Source: Streptomyces xanthii | GTDB taxonomy: Bacteria > Actinomycetota > Actinomycetes > Streptomycetales > Streptomycetaceae | Direction of reading: 5' to 3' | Assembly (NCBI RefSeq): GCF_014621695.1 | Contig: NZ_CP061281.1 | Location: 5,952,001-6,016,000, forward strand | DNA length: 64,000 nt | Notes under the pieces: model-generated | Databases searched by the model: none | What the model saw: the letters and a program-made list of their open reading frames with translations, nothing else | What the model was told of the DNA's origin: nothing | In this document: positions 19,568-28,276 of the stretch, in pieces | How the letters are laid out: the number at the start of each line of letters is the position of its first letter | How positions within the stretch are numbered: the stretch's first letter is position 1 | Translations under genes and position numbers: made by a program

Positions 19568-20506
19568 GTGCTTGATCCGCAGGATTTGTATACGTGGGAG
19601 CCGGAAGGGCTCGCCGTGGTCGACATGGCGCTCGCCCAGGAGTCGGCAGGCCTCGTCATGCTCTATCACTTCGACGGTTACATCGACGCGGGCGAGACCG
19701 GCGACCAGATCGTCGATCGGCTCCTGGACTCGCTGCCGCACCAGGTCGTCGCGCGCTTCGACCACGACCGGCTGGTCGACTACCGGGCCCGCCGCCCGCT
19801 GCTGACCTTCCGCCGCGAGCAGTTCACCGACTACGAGGTGCCCTCGCTCGACGTGCGGCTCGTGCAGGACGCCACCGGCGCCCCGTTCCTGCTCCTTTCC
19901 GGGCCCGAGCCCGACGTGGAGTGGGAGCGTTTCGCGGCCGCCGTGCAGCAGATAGTGGAGCGCCTCGGCGTCCGGCTCGCGGTGAACTTCCACGGCATCC
20001 CGATGGGCGTCCCGCACACCCGCCCCGTCGGCCTGACCCCGCACGGGAACAGGTCGGAGCTGGTCCCCGGCCACCGCAGCCCGTTCGACGAGGCGCAGGT
20101 CCCGGGCAGCGCCGAGGCCCTGATCGAGTACCGCCTGATCGAGGCCGGCTTCGACGTCCTCGGCGTCGCCGCGCACGTCCCGCACTACATCGCGCGCTCC
20201 GCGTACCCGGACGCCGCGCTCACCGTCCTGGAGGCGATCACCGGCGCGACCGGCCTGGTCCTGCCCGGCGTCGCGCACGGACTGCGCACCGCCGCCCACC
20301 GCACCCAGACGGAGATCGACCGCCAGGTGCAGGAGGGCGACGAGGAGCTCGTCTCGCTCGTCCAGGGCCTAGAGCACCAGTACGACGCCGCGGCCGGTGC
20401 CGCGTCGCGGGGGAACATGCTGGCCGAGCCGGCCGACATCCCCTCCGCCGACGAGATCGGCCTCGAGTTCGAGCGGTTCCTCGCCGAGCGCGAGGGCGAC
20501 TCCTGA
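19568..20506 (+). CDS. PAC2 family protein
   Basis: A 312-residue PAC2-domain protein. The family is named for proteasome assembly chaperone 2 and is found in nearly all actinobacteria that have a proteasome, but a chaperone role in bacteria is not proven. Visible family features are [57 protein letters not shown] and [19 protein letters not shown]. The GTG at 19568 has GGAGGAG at seven bases. An upstream in-frame extension would read through the dispersed repeat, so it is rejected. coaE follows 57 bases later on the same strand. Confidence 0.88.
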   Translation: MLDPQDLYTWEPEGLAVVDMALAQESAGLVMLYHFDGYIDAGETGDQIVDRLLDSLPHQVVARFDHDRLVDYRARRPLLTFRREQFTDYEVPSLDVRLVQDATGAPFLLLSGPEPDVEWERFAAAVQQIVERLGVRLAVNFHGIPMGVPHTRPVGLTPHGNRSELVPGHRSPFDEAQVPGSAEALIEYRLIEAGFDVLGVAAHVPHYIARSAYPDAALTVLEAITGATGLVLPGVAHGLRTAAHRTQTEIDRQVQEGDEELVSLVQGLEHQYDAAAGAASRGNMLAEPADIPSADEIGLEFERFLAEREGDS

Positions 20507-20563
20507 CCGGGTACTCCTGACCGGCCGGTGAGCGGGCGCGGGGTCTGCCCTAAGCTTCCGCTC

Positions 20564-21172
20564 ATGGTGAAGGTGGGGCTGACCGGCGGTATCGGCGCCG
20601 GCAAGAGCGAGGTGTCCCGGCTCCTGGTGGAGCGCGGGGCCGTCCTGATCGACGCGGACCGCATCGCACGGGAGGTCGTCGAGCCCGGCACGCCGGGGCT
20701 CGCGGCCGTCGTCGAGGCCTTCGGCGAGGAGGTGCTCGCCCCCGACGGCACCCTGGACCGGCCCGCCCTCGGCGCGATCGTCTTCGCCGACGCCGACCGG
20801 CTCGCCGTACTGAACAAGATCGTGCACCCGCTGGTCGGGGCCCGCTCCGCCGAACTGGAAGCGGCGGCCGGCACCGACGCGGTCGTCGTCCACGACGTCC
20901 CGCTCCTCACCGAGAACGGCCTCGCCCCCTTCTACGACCTGGTCATCGTCGTCGACGCGAGGCCCGAGACCCAGCTCGACCGGCTGACCCGGCTGCGCGG
21001 CATGACCGAGGACGACGCGCGCGCCCGGATGGCCGCCCAGGCCACCCGCGAGCAGCGCCGCGAGATCGCCGACCTCGTCATCGACAACGACGGCCCGCGC
21101 GAGCGCCTCGTGGAGCAGGTCGACACCGTGTGGGCCGAGCTGGTGCGCCGCGCGCACACCGCGACGGCGTGA
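20564..21172 (+). CDS. coaE: Dephospho-CoA kinase
   Basis: A 202-residue enzyme that phosphorylates the 3'-hydroxyl of dephospho-CoA, the last step of coenzyme A synthesis. The start is [20 protein letters not shown] with the Walker A loop at residues 8-15. [36 protein letters not shown] and [20 protein letters not shown] match the CoaE fold. Actinobacterial CoaE often carries a C-terminal extension; here it ends soon after the kinase core. Its stop overlaps the GTG start of the next gene (GTGA), so the two are translationally coupled. Confidence 0.95.
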   Translation: MVKVGLTGGIGAGKSEVSRLLVERGAVLIDADRIAREVVEPGTPGLAAVVEAFGEEVLAPDGTLDRPALGAIVFADADRLAVLNKIVHPLVGARSAELEAAAGTDAVVVHDVPLLTENGLAPFYDLVIVVDARPETQLDRLTRLRGMTEDDARARMAAQATREQRREIADLVIDNDGPRERLVEQVDTVWAELVRRAHTATA

Positions 21173-21558
21173 TCCTGCTTGCCGCGTGCATCGCGATGGG
21201 CGGCCTCGTCGCACTGATCGCCGGCGCCTACGGGCTCCAGCGCACCCGGCGGCTGCGCACCGCGGCCAATGTCGCCGAGGCACTGGTCAAGCCGCCCCAG
21301 CAGGGCTCCGCGCGGCCGCTGCTGCAGTTCGAGACCGGTGACGGACGCGTCGTCGAGGTCGCTTCGCCCGTCCCGGCCAGCCGACGGCGCCCGCTGCCGC
21401 CCGGCGGCGTCGTCAGCGTCGCGTACGACGTCGACGATCCGCGCGAGACCGTGGTGCTCGGCGCCGAGCGGCCCGGTGTCGACCGGGCGTTCATGATCGC
21501 CGGCGCTGTGCTCGTGGTCGTCGGGATGGTGCTCGCGGTGGCGCTGAGCGGGCCCTGA
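21169..21558 (+). CDS. Small two-helix membrane protein (DUF3592-like)
   Basis: A 129-residue protein with a membrane helix at each end ([20 protein letters not shown] at 1-20; [20 protein letters not shown] near 106-125). A soluble beta-rich loop in between contains [19 protein letters not shown] and [15 protein letters not shown], the layout of DUF3592 proteins. Function unknown. The GTG start at 21169 overlaps the coaE stop by four bases. Confidence 0.7.
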   Translation: MILLAACIAMGGLVALIAGAYGLQRTRRLRTAANVAEALVKPPQQGSARPLLQFETGDGRVVEVASPVPASRRRPLPPGGVVSVAYDVDDPRETVVLGAERPGVDRAFMIAGAVLVVVGMVLAVALSGP

Positions 21559-21662
21559 GCCGCGCCCGGGGGCCGTCCGCGTGTTCGCGTACGGCGCGGT
21601 GGGCAGGAATAGGCCTTACGGTCCGTGGTGTTGACGTGGTCGACACCAGGAGGGAGTTCACC

Positions 21663-22025
21663 GTGCCCGACGCCACCCCCGAGACGCACGTCATCGACTA
21701 CCGAGCCGCCGAGCAGCTGCTCGCCGCACGTGACCCCCGGGGCGCGGTGAAGCTTCTGGACGACGTGATCGCGGCCCACCCGGAGAACACGGCGGCCCGC
21801 CTGCTGCGGGCCCGCGCCTTCTTCGCCGCGGCCCAACTGCGCGCAGCCGAGCTGGAGTTCTCCATCGTCCTGGAGCGCGAGCCGGACAACGCGTTCGCGC
21901 ACTTCGCCCTCGCCAGGACCTACGAGCGCTGGCTGCGCCCGCAGCAGGCCCGCCGCCACTTCCGGCTGGCCGCCGCGCTCGACCCGCAGCCCGAGTACCT
22001 CGCGGCGGCCCGTTTCGACGACTGA
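21663..22025 (+). CDS. Tetratricopeptide-repeat protein
   Basis: A 120-residue protein made almost wholly of TPR helices: AAEQLLAARDPRGAVKLLDD, AARLLRARAFFAAAQLRAAE and AFAHFALARTYERWLRPQQA give three repeats. TPR units bind partner proteins, but the partner here is unknown. The GTG at 21663 is chosen because AGGAGGG lies seven bases upstream. It is 104 bases downstream of the coaE-linked membrane protein gene. Confidence 0.82.
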   Translation: MPDATPETHVIDYRAAEQLLAARDPRGAVKLLDDVIAAHPENTAARLLRARAFFAAAQLRAAELEFSIVLEREPDNAFAHFALARTYERWLRPQQARRHFRLAAALDPQPEYLAAARFDD

Positions 22026-22058
22026 CAGCCGCCCCCGGCGCCCCCGGCGCCCCCGTCG

Positions 22059-22331
22059 TCACGGGGAGCGGTGGTACGGCGGCACGTCGCGCCCGGGCTG
22101 GTAGTGCGGCCCCTGGCGGATGTGGCGCACGATCAGGTAGAGGTCGACCGTCGTGATCAGCCACAGGACCCCGCAGGCCAGCGCCCACCACGGACGGTGC
22201 GCGATCAGGAACGCGACGGTGCCGAACACGGTCCAGACCAGGCCGAACAGGGCAAGCCCCAGCCGCATGCGCAGCGGGCTGCGGGCCGTGAGCGGCTCGT
22301 CACCGGTGCGGGACAGATGCGCGAGATGCAT
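22059..22331 (-). CDS. DUF6343-like small membrane protein
   Basis: A 90-residue protein with an N-terminal cytoplasmic segment containing EPLTARSPLRMRLGLALFGL, then two membrane helices (about 28-48 and 51-71, WWALACGVLWLITTVDLYLI) and the C-terminal YQPGRDVPPYHRSP. This matches the small Streptomyces family I know as DUF6343; function unknown. Of the two possible starts, the ATG at 22331 has GGGGAG at seven bases, whereas the upstream GTG is almost on top of that site. Confidence 0.65.
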   Translation of the reverse strand: MHLAHLSRTGDEPLTARSPLRMRLGLALFGLVWTVFGTVAFLIAHRPWWALACGVLWLITTVDLYLIVRHIRQGPHYQPGRDVPPYHRSP

Positions 22332-22438
22332 GGTCACTCTCCCCTCGGCCGACGAAGAGGTACCCCTTCCATGGTGCCTCTCCGCGGCGCGGAGCGGGGG
22401 AGCGGGAACGGCAGGGGCGGGCGGCTCGTTCCCCGTGC

Positions 22439-23128
22439 ATGGACCTTGAGATGCGCGAGGGGTACGAGGCGACGGGGCCGGGGGCCATCACACCCGACGG
22501 ATGCGCGGTGGAGCTGTACGCGCGGCTGCCCGTGGAGGACGAGCCGGACGTCATTGCTGCGGCCGTGCCCGCGGGCGCCACGCTCCTGGAGCTGGGCTGC
22601 GGGGTGGGCCGGGTGACGCACCCGCTGGTCGAGCGGGGCTTCCGGGTGACCGCGGTGGACGAGTCGCCGCAGATGCTGGAGCGGGTCAAGGGTGCGCGTA
22701 CGGTGCGCTCCACCATCGAGGGGCTCGACCTGGGCGAGACGTTCGACGTGGTGATGCTCGCGTCGATCCTCGTGCACACGGGGGACGCGGAGGTGCGGCG
22801 CGGCATGCTCGCCGCCTGCCGCCGGCACGTCGCCGACGACGGCTGCGTGCTGATCCAGCGCGAGCGGGCGGGCGCGCACGAGAACCTGCCGCGCGAGCTG
22901 GTCGTCGACGGCCGCTTCACGATCCGCAAGCTGTACTCGGAGCCGGTCGGTGACGGGGTGCGCGCGGTGAAGGTGGAGTACGTGTTCCCGGACGTGGTGT
23001 GGACGCAGACGTACCGCTGCCGACCGCTGACCCCGCAGGAGTTCGAACAGGCGCTGGCGGAGGCCGGGTTGAAGATCGACCGGCTGCTGACGCCGGACGG
23101 GTCGTGGGTGCGGGCGATTCCCGTGTGA
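22439..23128 (+). CDS. Class I SAM-dependent methyltransferase
   Basis: A 229-residue methyltransferase of unknown substrate. Motif I is TLLELGCGVGRVTHPLVERG (about 48-67), followed by VTAVDESPQMLERVKG, FDVVMLASILVHTGD and CRRHVADDGCVLIQRE. The C-terminal segment WTQTYRCRPLTPQEFEQALA suggests a lid or substrate domain. It is divergent from the DUF6343 gene. The start ATG at 22439 has no strong ribosome binding site, and the transcript may be nearly leaderless. Confidence 0.82.
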   Translation: MDLEMREGYEATGPGAITPDGCAVELYARLPVEDEPDVIAAAVPAGATLLELGCGVGRVTHPLVERGFRVTAVDESPQMLERVKGARTVRSTIEGLDLGETFDVVMLASILVHTGDAEVRRGMLAACRRHVADDGCVLIQRERAGAHENLPRELVVDGRFTIRKLYSEPVGDGVRAVKVEYVFPDVVWTQTYRCRPLTPQEFEQALAEAGLKIDRLLTPDGSWVRAIPV

Positions 23129-23258
23129 CCGCGGGCGACTCCCGTGGGACCGGGGGAGATTCCTTCGTGATCAGGGGCGGGAACAGCGATGAGTTCCGGT
23201 GCCCGGGCGGGTCTGACCCTGCGTAAGAACACCGCACGTCAGTTCCCGAGGAGTCATC

Positions 23259-23699
23259 GTGTCGAACGCAGCCCCCGCCTCCGTCAACGCCGCCGCGGTC
23301 GCCGCCCCGGCCCGCTCCCGCGCCGCCCGGATCGCGCTGCGCACGGTCACCGTGCTGCTCGCCCTGTTCTTCGCCTTCGCGAGCGCCCTGCCCAAGCTCA
23401 TCGGACACGCCTCGGCCGTCGAGGCCTTCGACAGAATCGGCTGGGGAGCGCCCGGCATGTACGCGATCGGTCTGCTCGAACTGGCCGGGGCGATCGGCCT
23501 GTTGGTCCCGGTGCTCTCCGGGGTCACCCCGATCGCCCTGTGCGGCCTGCTGGTCGGCGCCTTCATCACCCAACTGACCGTGTTCGACGGGGAGAACGCG
23601 GCGACGCCGCTGATCCTCATGGTGCCGCTCGTCGTCCTGGCGTGGGCGCGCCGCGCGCACGACCGCGAGCTGATCGCGCTGCTGCGACGCGCCTCCTGA
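23259..23699 (+). CDS. DoxX family membrane protein
   Basis: A 146-residue four-helix membrane protein of the DoxX family. Segments are at about 20-40 (LRTVTVLLALFFAFASALPK), 58-78 (YAIGLLELAGAIGLLVPVLS), 80-100 and 108-128. The LELAGAIGLL motif is the family signature. Members are linked to quinone or thiosulfate oxidation and to oxidative stress protection, but the substrate here is unknown. The GTG start at 23259 has a GAGGAG site. A 15-base motif 59 bases upstream also occurs ahead of the DUF899 gene. Confidence 0.8.
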   Translation: MSNAAPASVNAAAVAAPARSRAARIALRTVTVLLALFFAFASALPKLIGHASAVEAFDRIGWGAPGMYAIGLLELAGAIGLLVPVLSGVTPIALCGLLVGAFITQLTVFDGENAATPLILMVPLVVLAWARRAHDRELIALLRRAS

Positions 23700-23705
23700 C
23701 CGGCC

Positions 23706-24170
23706 TCAGGGCCCGTCGTGGCCGCTGTCGTCGTCGGGGCCCGGGCCCTGGCCGAAGATGCCGCGCAGCCGCTCCAGCTCACGCCGGTCCCGCTTGGTGG
23801 GCCGGCCCGTGCCCCGGTCGCGCACCCCGACCGGGGCGATCGCCCCGCGCGGGGGAGGCGGCGGCGAGTTGTCCTCGTAGCACTCGACCGCGACGGGCGC
23901 ACCGACCCGCTTGCGGATCAGCCGCTTGACGATCACCAGGCGTTCGCGGTCCCCGGGCCGGCGCACCCGGACCTCGTCGCCGACGTGCAGGGTGTGAGCG
24001 GGCTTCACGCTCGTCCCGTTCACCTTCACATGGCCGCCCTTGCAGGCCGCCGCGCCCGCCGAGCGGGTCTTGACCAGCCGCACGGCCCAGATCCAGCTGT
24101 CGACCCGTACACCGGCACCGCCGCCGGGGGTCTCCGGCGTTCCCGAACTCCGCGCATTCTCCGCTGCCAT
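23706..24170 (-). CDS. S4-domain RNA-binding protein (Hsp15-like)
   Basis: A 154-residue protein with an S4 RNA-binding domain at about 20-85: RVDSWIWAVRLVKTRSAGAA, CKGGHVKVNGTSVKPAHTLH and VGDEVRVRRPG. This is the Hsp15 (HslR) type, which in Escherichia coli binds 50S subunits carrying stalled peptidyl-tRNA. A basic, Pro-rich tail with GTGRPTKRDRRELERLRG follows. Ribosome rescue is inferred from the family. It is convergent with doxX (six bases between stops) and divergent from udg. Confidence 0.85.
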   Translation of the reverse strand: MAAENARSSGTPETPGGGAGVRVDSWIWAVRLVKTRSAGAAACKGGHVKVNGTSVKPAHTLHVGDEVRVRRPGDRERLVIVKRLIRKRVGAPVAVECYEDNSPPPPPRGAIAPVGVRDRGTGRPTKRDRRELERLRGIFGQGPGPDDDSGHDGP

Positions 24171-24228
24171 GCCTCGACCTTAGAGCCTCCCCGCGTCGGC
24201 GAGCCCCGGTCCCGCCTACGGTGGAGTG

Positions 24229-25059
24229 ATGGACGCGACCGACGGAACGGACGGGGCGGGAGGGGCGGACCGGGCGATGCACGGACCGGACGTGCCGGCC
24301 GGACCGGAAGGGCCGGACGGTCTGGACGGGATCGGGCGGCTCGACGCGCGGATCACCGGCTGCCGGGCCTGCCCGCGGCTCGTCGCCTGGCGTGAGGAGG
24401 TCGCCCGCACCAAGCGCGCCGCCTTCGCCGACCAGGCGTACTGGGGCCGGCCCGTGCCCGGCTTCGGCCCGCACGACGCGTCCCTGCTGATCGTCGGCCT
24501 CGCCCCGGCCGCGCACGGCGCCAACCGCACCGGCCGCATGTTCACCGGCGACCGCTCCGGCGAGGTCCTCTTCCGCGCCCTGTACGACCTCGGGCTCGCC
24601 TCACGGCCCGACGCCGTCGCCGCCGACGACGGCCTGACCCTGCACGGCGTACGCCTCACCTCGCCCGTGCGCTGCGCCCCGCCCGCCAACAAGCCCACCC
24701 CGGCCGAGCGCGACACCTGCCGCCCCTGGCTCGTCACCGAGCTCGAACTGCTGCGGCCCACGCTGCGCTCCGTCGTCGTCCTCGGCGCCTTCGGCTGGCA
24801 GGCGACCCTCCCGGCGCTCACCGCGGCGGGCCTGAGCGTGCCGCGCCCCCGCCCCGTCTTCTCCCACGGCACCCGCGTCGCCCTCGCCGACGGACCCGCC
24901 CTCTACGGCTGCTTCCACGTCAGCCAGCGCAACACCTTCACCGGCCGGCTCACCCCCGCCATGCTGCGGGCCGTGCTGCACGCGGCGGCCACGGAGGCGG
25001 GCCTGCCCGTTCGCCCGAACGGAGCAGCAGATCAGGAGGGCGGGGAGGCCGATTCCTAG
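24229..25059 (+). CDS. Family 5 uracil-DNA glycosylase (UdgB-type)
   Basis: A 276-residue DNA repair enzyme that removes uracil, and in this family also hypoxanthine and similar bases. Two CxxC-type pairs for a 4Fe-4S cluster are visible: CRACPRL near residue 40, and VRCAPPANKPTPAERDTCRP near 145-165. Motif A is LIVGLAPAAHGANRTGRMFT, with Ala where family 4 enzymes have an acid, pointing to family 5. Motif B is HVSQRNTFTGRLT. The first 35 residues are low-complexity Asp/Gly and the ATG at 24277 is an alternative start. It is followed nine bases later by a transporter gene. Confidence 0.85.
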   Translation: MDATDGTDGAGGADRAMHGPDVPAGPEGPDGLDGIGRLDARITGCRACPRLVAWREEVARTKRAAFADQAYWGRPVPGFGPHDASLLIVGLAPAAHGANRTGRMFTGDRSGEVLFRALYDLGLASRPDAVAADDGLTLHGVRLTSPVRCAPPANKPTPAERDTCRPWLVTELELLRPTLRSVVVLGAFGWQATLPALTAAGLSVPRPRPVFSHGTRVALADGPALYGCFHVSQRNTFTGRLTPAMLRAVLHAAATEAGLPVRPNGAADQEGGEADS

Positions 25060-25068
25060 CGTGAAGGG

Positions 25069-26301
25069 GTGACGACATCCTCCGCGCGCACGACGCGATC
25101 GCAGGCCGGGGCACCGGCCGCGAGCGGACCCTCGGCGGCCGCCTACCGCAACCTCATCGTGGCCACCGTGGGCTTCGCGCTCACCTTCTGGGCCTGGAAC
25201 CTGATCGCGCCGCTCGCCGGTGTCTTCGGGTCGGACCTGAACCTCAGCTCGTTCGCCCAGTCCTTCCTCGTCGCGGTGCCCGTGCTCGTGGGCTCGCTCG
25301 GACGCATCCCGGTCGGCGCCCTCACCGACCGCTACGGCGCCAAGCTGCTGTTCCCGCTGATCTCCGCGCTCACCATCGTCCCGGTGCTCCTCGTCATCCC
25401 GGCCCGGCACAACTTCGGCGCGATGCTCGCCGTGGGCTTCCTGCTCGGCCTCGGCGGCACCACCTTCGCCATCGGCATCCCGCTGGTGAACTCCTGGTTC
25501 CCGCCCGCGCACCGGGGCCTCGCGCTCGGCGTCTTCGGCATGGGCATGGGCGGCGTCGCCCTGTCCGGCTACTTCACGCCGCGCATCGCCAAGCACGGCG
25601 AGAACCTGCCGTTCCTGGTCGTCGCCATCGCTCTGGCCGTCTACGCGGTGATCGCCGCCCTGCTGATCACCGACCACCCGGACCGCCCGATCCCGTCGAC
25701 CTCGCTGGGCACCCGGCTCGGCAAGGCCGGAAAGCTGCGGGTCACCTGGGAGCTGTCCGCCCTCTACGCGATCGGCTTCGGCGGAATCGTCGCCTTCGGC
25801 GTCTACCTGCCCACCTACCTGAAGACCTGGTACGAGCTCAGCCCCACCGAGGCGGGCACCAAGGCGGCCGGATTCGCGCTGGTCACGGTCGTCTTCCGGC
25901 CGATCGGCGGCTGGCTCTCGGACCGGATCCACCCGGCCGTGGTCACCGCGTGGGCGCTCGCCGTCGTCGCCCTGTTCGCCATCATGCAGGCCTTCGACCC
26001 GGCCCTGAACCCCATGGGCACCGTCTGCTTCATGCTGATGGCGGCCGGTCTCGGCACCGCGAGCGGCAGCGTGTTCGCCCTCGTCTCGCAGGTCACCCCG
26101 CAGCCCCAGGTCGGCTCGGTCACCGGCATCGTCGGAGCGATGGGAGGCCTCGGCGGCTTCGTCCCGCCGCTCGTCATGGGCGCCATCTACAGCGCCAAGG
26201 ACTCGTACAGCATCGGATTCATGCTCCTGTCCGACCTGGCGCTCGCCGGCTGCGTGTACGCGTACGGGCGCATGCGGACGGCGTCCGCCGAGACGCCCTA
26301 G
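25069..26301 (+). CDS. MFS transporter of the nitrate/nitrite (NarK/NasA) type
   Basis: A 410-residue, 12-helix major facilitator transporter. The segments VGFALTFWAWNLIAPLAGVF, GSLGRIPVGALTDRYGAKLL and the nitrate-signature-like GLGGTTFAIGIPLVNSWFPP and GMGMGGVALSGYFTPRIA match the NNP (nitrate/nitrite porter) subfamily. The second half has FRPIGGWLSDRIHP and a second glycine-rich stretch (SVTGIVGAMGGLGGFVPP). Nitrate uptake or nitrite export is inferred. No nitrate reductase gene is nearby. It begins with GTG nine bases after udg, so the two are probably co-transcribed although functionally unrelated. Confidence 0.82.
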   Translation: MTTSSARTTRSQAGAPAASGPSAAAYRNLIVATVGFALTFWAWNLIAPLAGVFGSDLNLSSFAQSFLVAVPVLVGSLGRIPVGALTDRYGAKLLFPLISALTIVPVLLVIPARHNFGAMLAVGFLLGLGGTTFAIGIPLVNSWFPPAHRGLALGVFGMGMGGVALSGYFTPRIAKHGENLPFLVVAIALAVYAVIAALLITDHPDRPIPSTSLGTRLGKAGKLRVTWELSALYAIGFGGIVAFGVYLPTYLKTWYELSPTEAGTKAAGFALVTVVFRPIGGWLSDRIHPAVVTAWALAVVALFAIMQAFDPALNPMGTVCFMLMAAGLGTASGSVFALVSQVTPQPQVGSVTGIVGAMGGLGGFVPPLVMGAIYSAKDSYSIGFMLLSDLALAGCVYAYGRMRTASAETP

Positions 26302-26319
26302 CGGCTCCTCGCGCCCCTC

Positions 26320-26766
26320 TCAGACGAGGGCGGTGACGAGGAGGGTGAAGGCGGCGACGATGACGGCGACGCGGACGTAGTGGTAGCGGTCCCAGCGGTT
26401 CATCTGCTCCTTCCAGTCCGCGGGGCGGGTCTCGGGGGTCCACTTCTTGCCCTGGTTGTTGATCGGGACGAGGAGGAGGATCGACATGATCACGCTGACG
26501 ATCAGGAGGGCGGCGCCGGCGGCCACCAGGCCGGTGCCCTCGTGGTGGCGTCCCGCGACGGCCCAGATGGCGCAGAGGACGACGGAGCCGATGTACCAGA
26601 AGGGCATCAGGGCGCCGAGCATGCGGCCGCCGTGGGAGCGGGCCATCTGGTCGCTGTCGTCGGGAAGGGCGTCGAAGATGCGGTTCATGACGAAGGCGAC
26701 GGAGAACTCCACCCCGACCATCAGGCCGACGGCCACGACGGTGACGACCTCGAGTACGGCGAGCAT
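26320..26766 (-). CDS. DUF1772 (anthrone oxygenase-like) membrane protein
   Basis: A 148-residue protein with four membrane helices (about 3-25, 52-72, 78-100 and 125-147). It contains the DUF1772 features GVEFSVAFVMNRIFDALPDD, HGGRMLGALMPFWYIGS and VPINNQGKKWTPETRPADWK. Some family members act as anthrone oxygenases in polyketide pathways, but most, including this one, have unknown substrates. It is transcribed divergently from a TetR gene, with two identical palindromes in the shared 91-base gap, so it is very probably the regulated target. Confidence 0.83.
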   Translation of the reverse strand: MLAVLEVVTVVAVGLMVGVEFSVAFVMNRIFDALPDDSDQMARSHGGRMLGALMPFWYIGSVVLCAIWAVAGRHHEGTGLVAAGAALLIVSVIMSILLLVPINNQGKKWTPETRPADWKEQMNRWDRYHYVRVAVIVAAFTLLVTALV

Positions 26767-26784
26767 GTTGACCCCTCCAACTTT

Positions 26785-26797
26785 CTAGCGCTGCTAG
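26785..26797. promoter_or_regulatory. Operator 1 for the TetR regulator (CTAGCNNNGCTAG)
   Basis: CTAGCGCTGCTAG is a perfect 5+3+5 inverted repeat 18 bases upstream of the DUF1772 start. The same palindrome recurs at 26836-26848 and a half-site GCTAG lies between them at 26811-26815. TetR binding is inferred from the divergent layout. Confidence 0.72.
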
Positions 26798-26835
26798 CTG
26801 ATGAGGCAACGCTAGACCTAATGTCGCTCGGTTGT

Positions 26836-26848
26836 CTAGCGGTGCTAG
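26836..26848. promoter_or_regulatory. Operator 2 for the TetR regulator (CTAGCNNNGCTAG)
   Basis: CTAGCGGTGCTAG is a second perfect 5+3+5 palindrome, nine bases before the tetR start codon. Its centre is 51 bases from that of operator 1, close to five helical turns. Its position suggests autoregulation. Confidence 0.72.
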
Positions 26849-26857
26849 GATCGCGTC

Positions 26858-27436
26858 ATGTCGGTACAGGAGCGCAAGCAGCGCGAACGGGCGGACCGTG
26901 AACGCCTCATCGTGGACACCGCCCGCGAACTCGCCGAGCAGCAGGGCTGGGACGCCGTCACCACCCGCCGGCTCGCCGAGGCCATCGAATACAGCCAGCC
27001 CGTCCTCTACAGCCACTTCCGCGGCAAACGCGAGATCATCGGCGCCGTCGCCCTCCAGGGAGCCGCCGAGCTGGCGGTCGCCGTGCGGGCGGCGACCGCC
27101 GCCGCGGACGGTCCGCGCGAGCGCGTCACCGCCCTTGCCCGCACCTATCTCGACTTCGCCGCACGCAACCCGGCGGTCTACGACGCCCTGTTCCAGCTCG
27201 ACGGCGGCCTCCCGTACGCGCGGGAGGACACCCCGGAACCCCTGAAGGACGCCTTCGCCGCCCTCATGGAGACCCTCGGCGAGGTCGCGGGGGAGGGGGT
27301 GCACCCGGGGCTGTTCACCGAGGTGTTCTGGGCGGCCCTGCACGGCCAGGCGACCCTGACCCGGGCCGGCCGTCTCCCCGCCGCGGACGTCGAGCGCCGG
27401 GCCCAGCTCGTCGTGGACCGGCTCGCCGTCCTCTGA
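26858..27436 (+). CDS. TetR family transcriptional regulator
   Basis: A 192-residue repressor. The N-terminal helix-turn-helix is at about 15-60 (ERLIVDTARELAEQQGWDAV, TTRRLAEAIEYSQPVLYSHF, RGKREIIGAVALQG). The ligand-binding domain follows (ERVTALARTYLDFAARNPAV, HPGLFTEVFWAALHGQATLT), with a WHG-type end common among TetR proteins of actinobacteria. It is divergent from the DUF1772 gene, and two CTAGCNNNGCTAG palindromes separate them. The effector is unknown. Downstream lies a six-unit 12-bp tandem repeat, then the end of the convergent GntR gene. Confidence 0.9.
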   Translation: MSVQERKQRERADRERLIVDTARELAEQQGWDAVTTRRLAEAIEYSQPVLYSHFRGKREIIGAVALQGAAELAVAVRAATAAADGPRERVTALARTYLDFAARNPAVYDALFQLDGGLPYAREDTPEPLKDAFAALMETLGEVAGEGVHPGLFTEVFWAALHGQATLTRAGRLPAADVERRAQLVVDRLAVL

Positions 27437-27443
27437 GTCGTGC

Positions 27444-27515
27444 CGTACGCGTCCTCGTACGCGTCCTCGTGCGCGTCCTTGTGCGTGCCCTCGCGCGTGC
27501 TCCCGTACGCGCCCT
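27444..27515. repeat. Six 12-bp tandem repeats between convergent genes
   Basis: Units of CGTACGCGTCCT start at 27444, 27456, 27468, 27480, 27492 and 27504. The first two are identical and the others differ at one to four positions. The array fills the gap between the tetR and gntR stop codons and ends on the gntR stop. Confidence 0.75.
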
Positions 27516-28170
27516 AGTCGTCCGCGGCGTCGTCGAACAGGTGGCGGACCGTGGAGCGGTGATTCGTGCGGACGTGGGCCAGGGCGACCGCTCTGGCCCG
27601 CTCCGCGTCCCCGGCGGCCACCGCCGCGTACAGCTCCCGGTGTTCGGCGAGCTGCTGGGCCCACTCCTCGTTGCGCCGGGTCAGCCAGCGCAGCCGGCCG
27701 CCGACCGGCTGCATCACGTCGGTCAGCAGACTGTTGCCCGCCGCCGCCAACAGGGCGTCGTGGAAGCGGGAGTTGACGTCCGTGAGGGTGTCCGCGTCGT
27801 CCCGCTCGGTGGCCCGCGCGGCCACGTCGAGCAGGTCCGCGAGCCGGTCCAGTCCGTCCCGGCCCGCCCGCTGCGCGGCGAGCCCGGCCGCGTGCACCTC
27901 CAACACCTCGCGCAGTTCGTAGAGTTCGGTCACGTCGGTGCGGGTCAGCGTGCGCACGACGGCCCGGCGCGGCGTCTCGAACGTCACGAAGCCCTCCGTC
28001 ACGAGCGCCCTGATCGCCTCTCGCACCGGCACCCGTGAGACCCCGAAGCGCTCCGCGAGCTCCCGCTCGACCAGCCGCTCGCCGGGGCGTGACCGTCCGC
28101 CGATGATGTCCTGCCGCAGGGTCGCGAGCACGTGCTCGCGCACCGCCCCCAGGGGTTCCGCCGTCGCCAT
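27514..28170 (-). CDS. GntR family (FCD domain) transcriptional regulator
   Basis: A 218-residue regulator with a winged helix-turn-helix at about 8-70 (ATLRQDIIGGRSRPGERLVE, RELAERFGVSRVPVREAIRA, LVTEGFVTFETPRRAVV). An all-helical FCD effector domain follows, with YELREVLEVHAAGLAAQRAG, NSRFHDALLAAAGN and EHRELYAAVAAGDAERARAV carrying the usual metal-binding His positions. It is divergent from the NCS1 permease gene, and a perfect palindrome of FadR/GntR type lies between them. It probably represses uptake and use of a nucleobase- or hydantoin-like substrate. The ATG at 28170 is supported by family length; an upstream extension is not. Confidence 0.88.
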   Translation of the reverse strand: MATAEPLGAVREHVLATLRQDIIGGRSRPGERLVERELAERFGVSRVPVREAIRALVTEGFVTFETPRRAVVRTLTRTDVTELYELREVLEVHAAGLAAQRAGRDGLDRLADLLDVAARATERDDADTLTDVNSRFHDALLAAAGNSLLTDVMQPVGGRLRWLTRRNEEWAQQLAEHRELYAAVAAGDAERARAVALAHVRTNHRSTVRHLFDDAADD

Positions 28171-28276
28171 GCGCCCATCTTCCCCGATCGCCCGCGGGGG
28201 CCGGGGCCGTGGTTTTACCGAGCCGTAACCGTAGGGACGTTGCCGGGCGCCGCTCGGAGCGGGACGATGACGCCGC

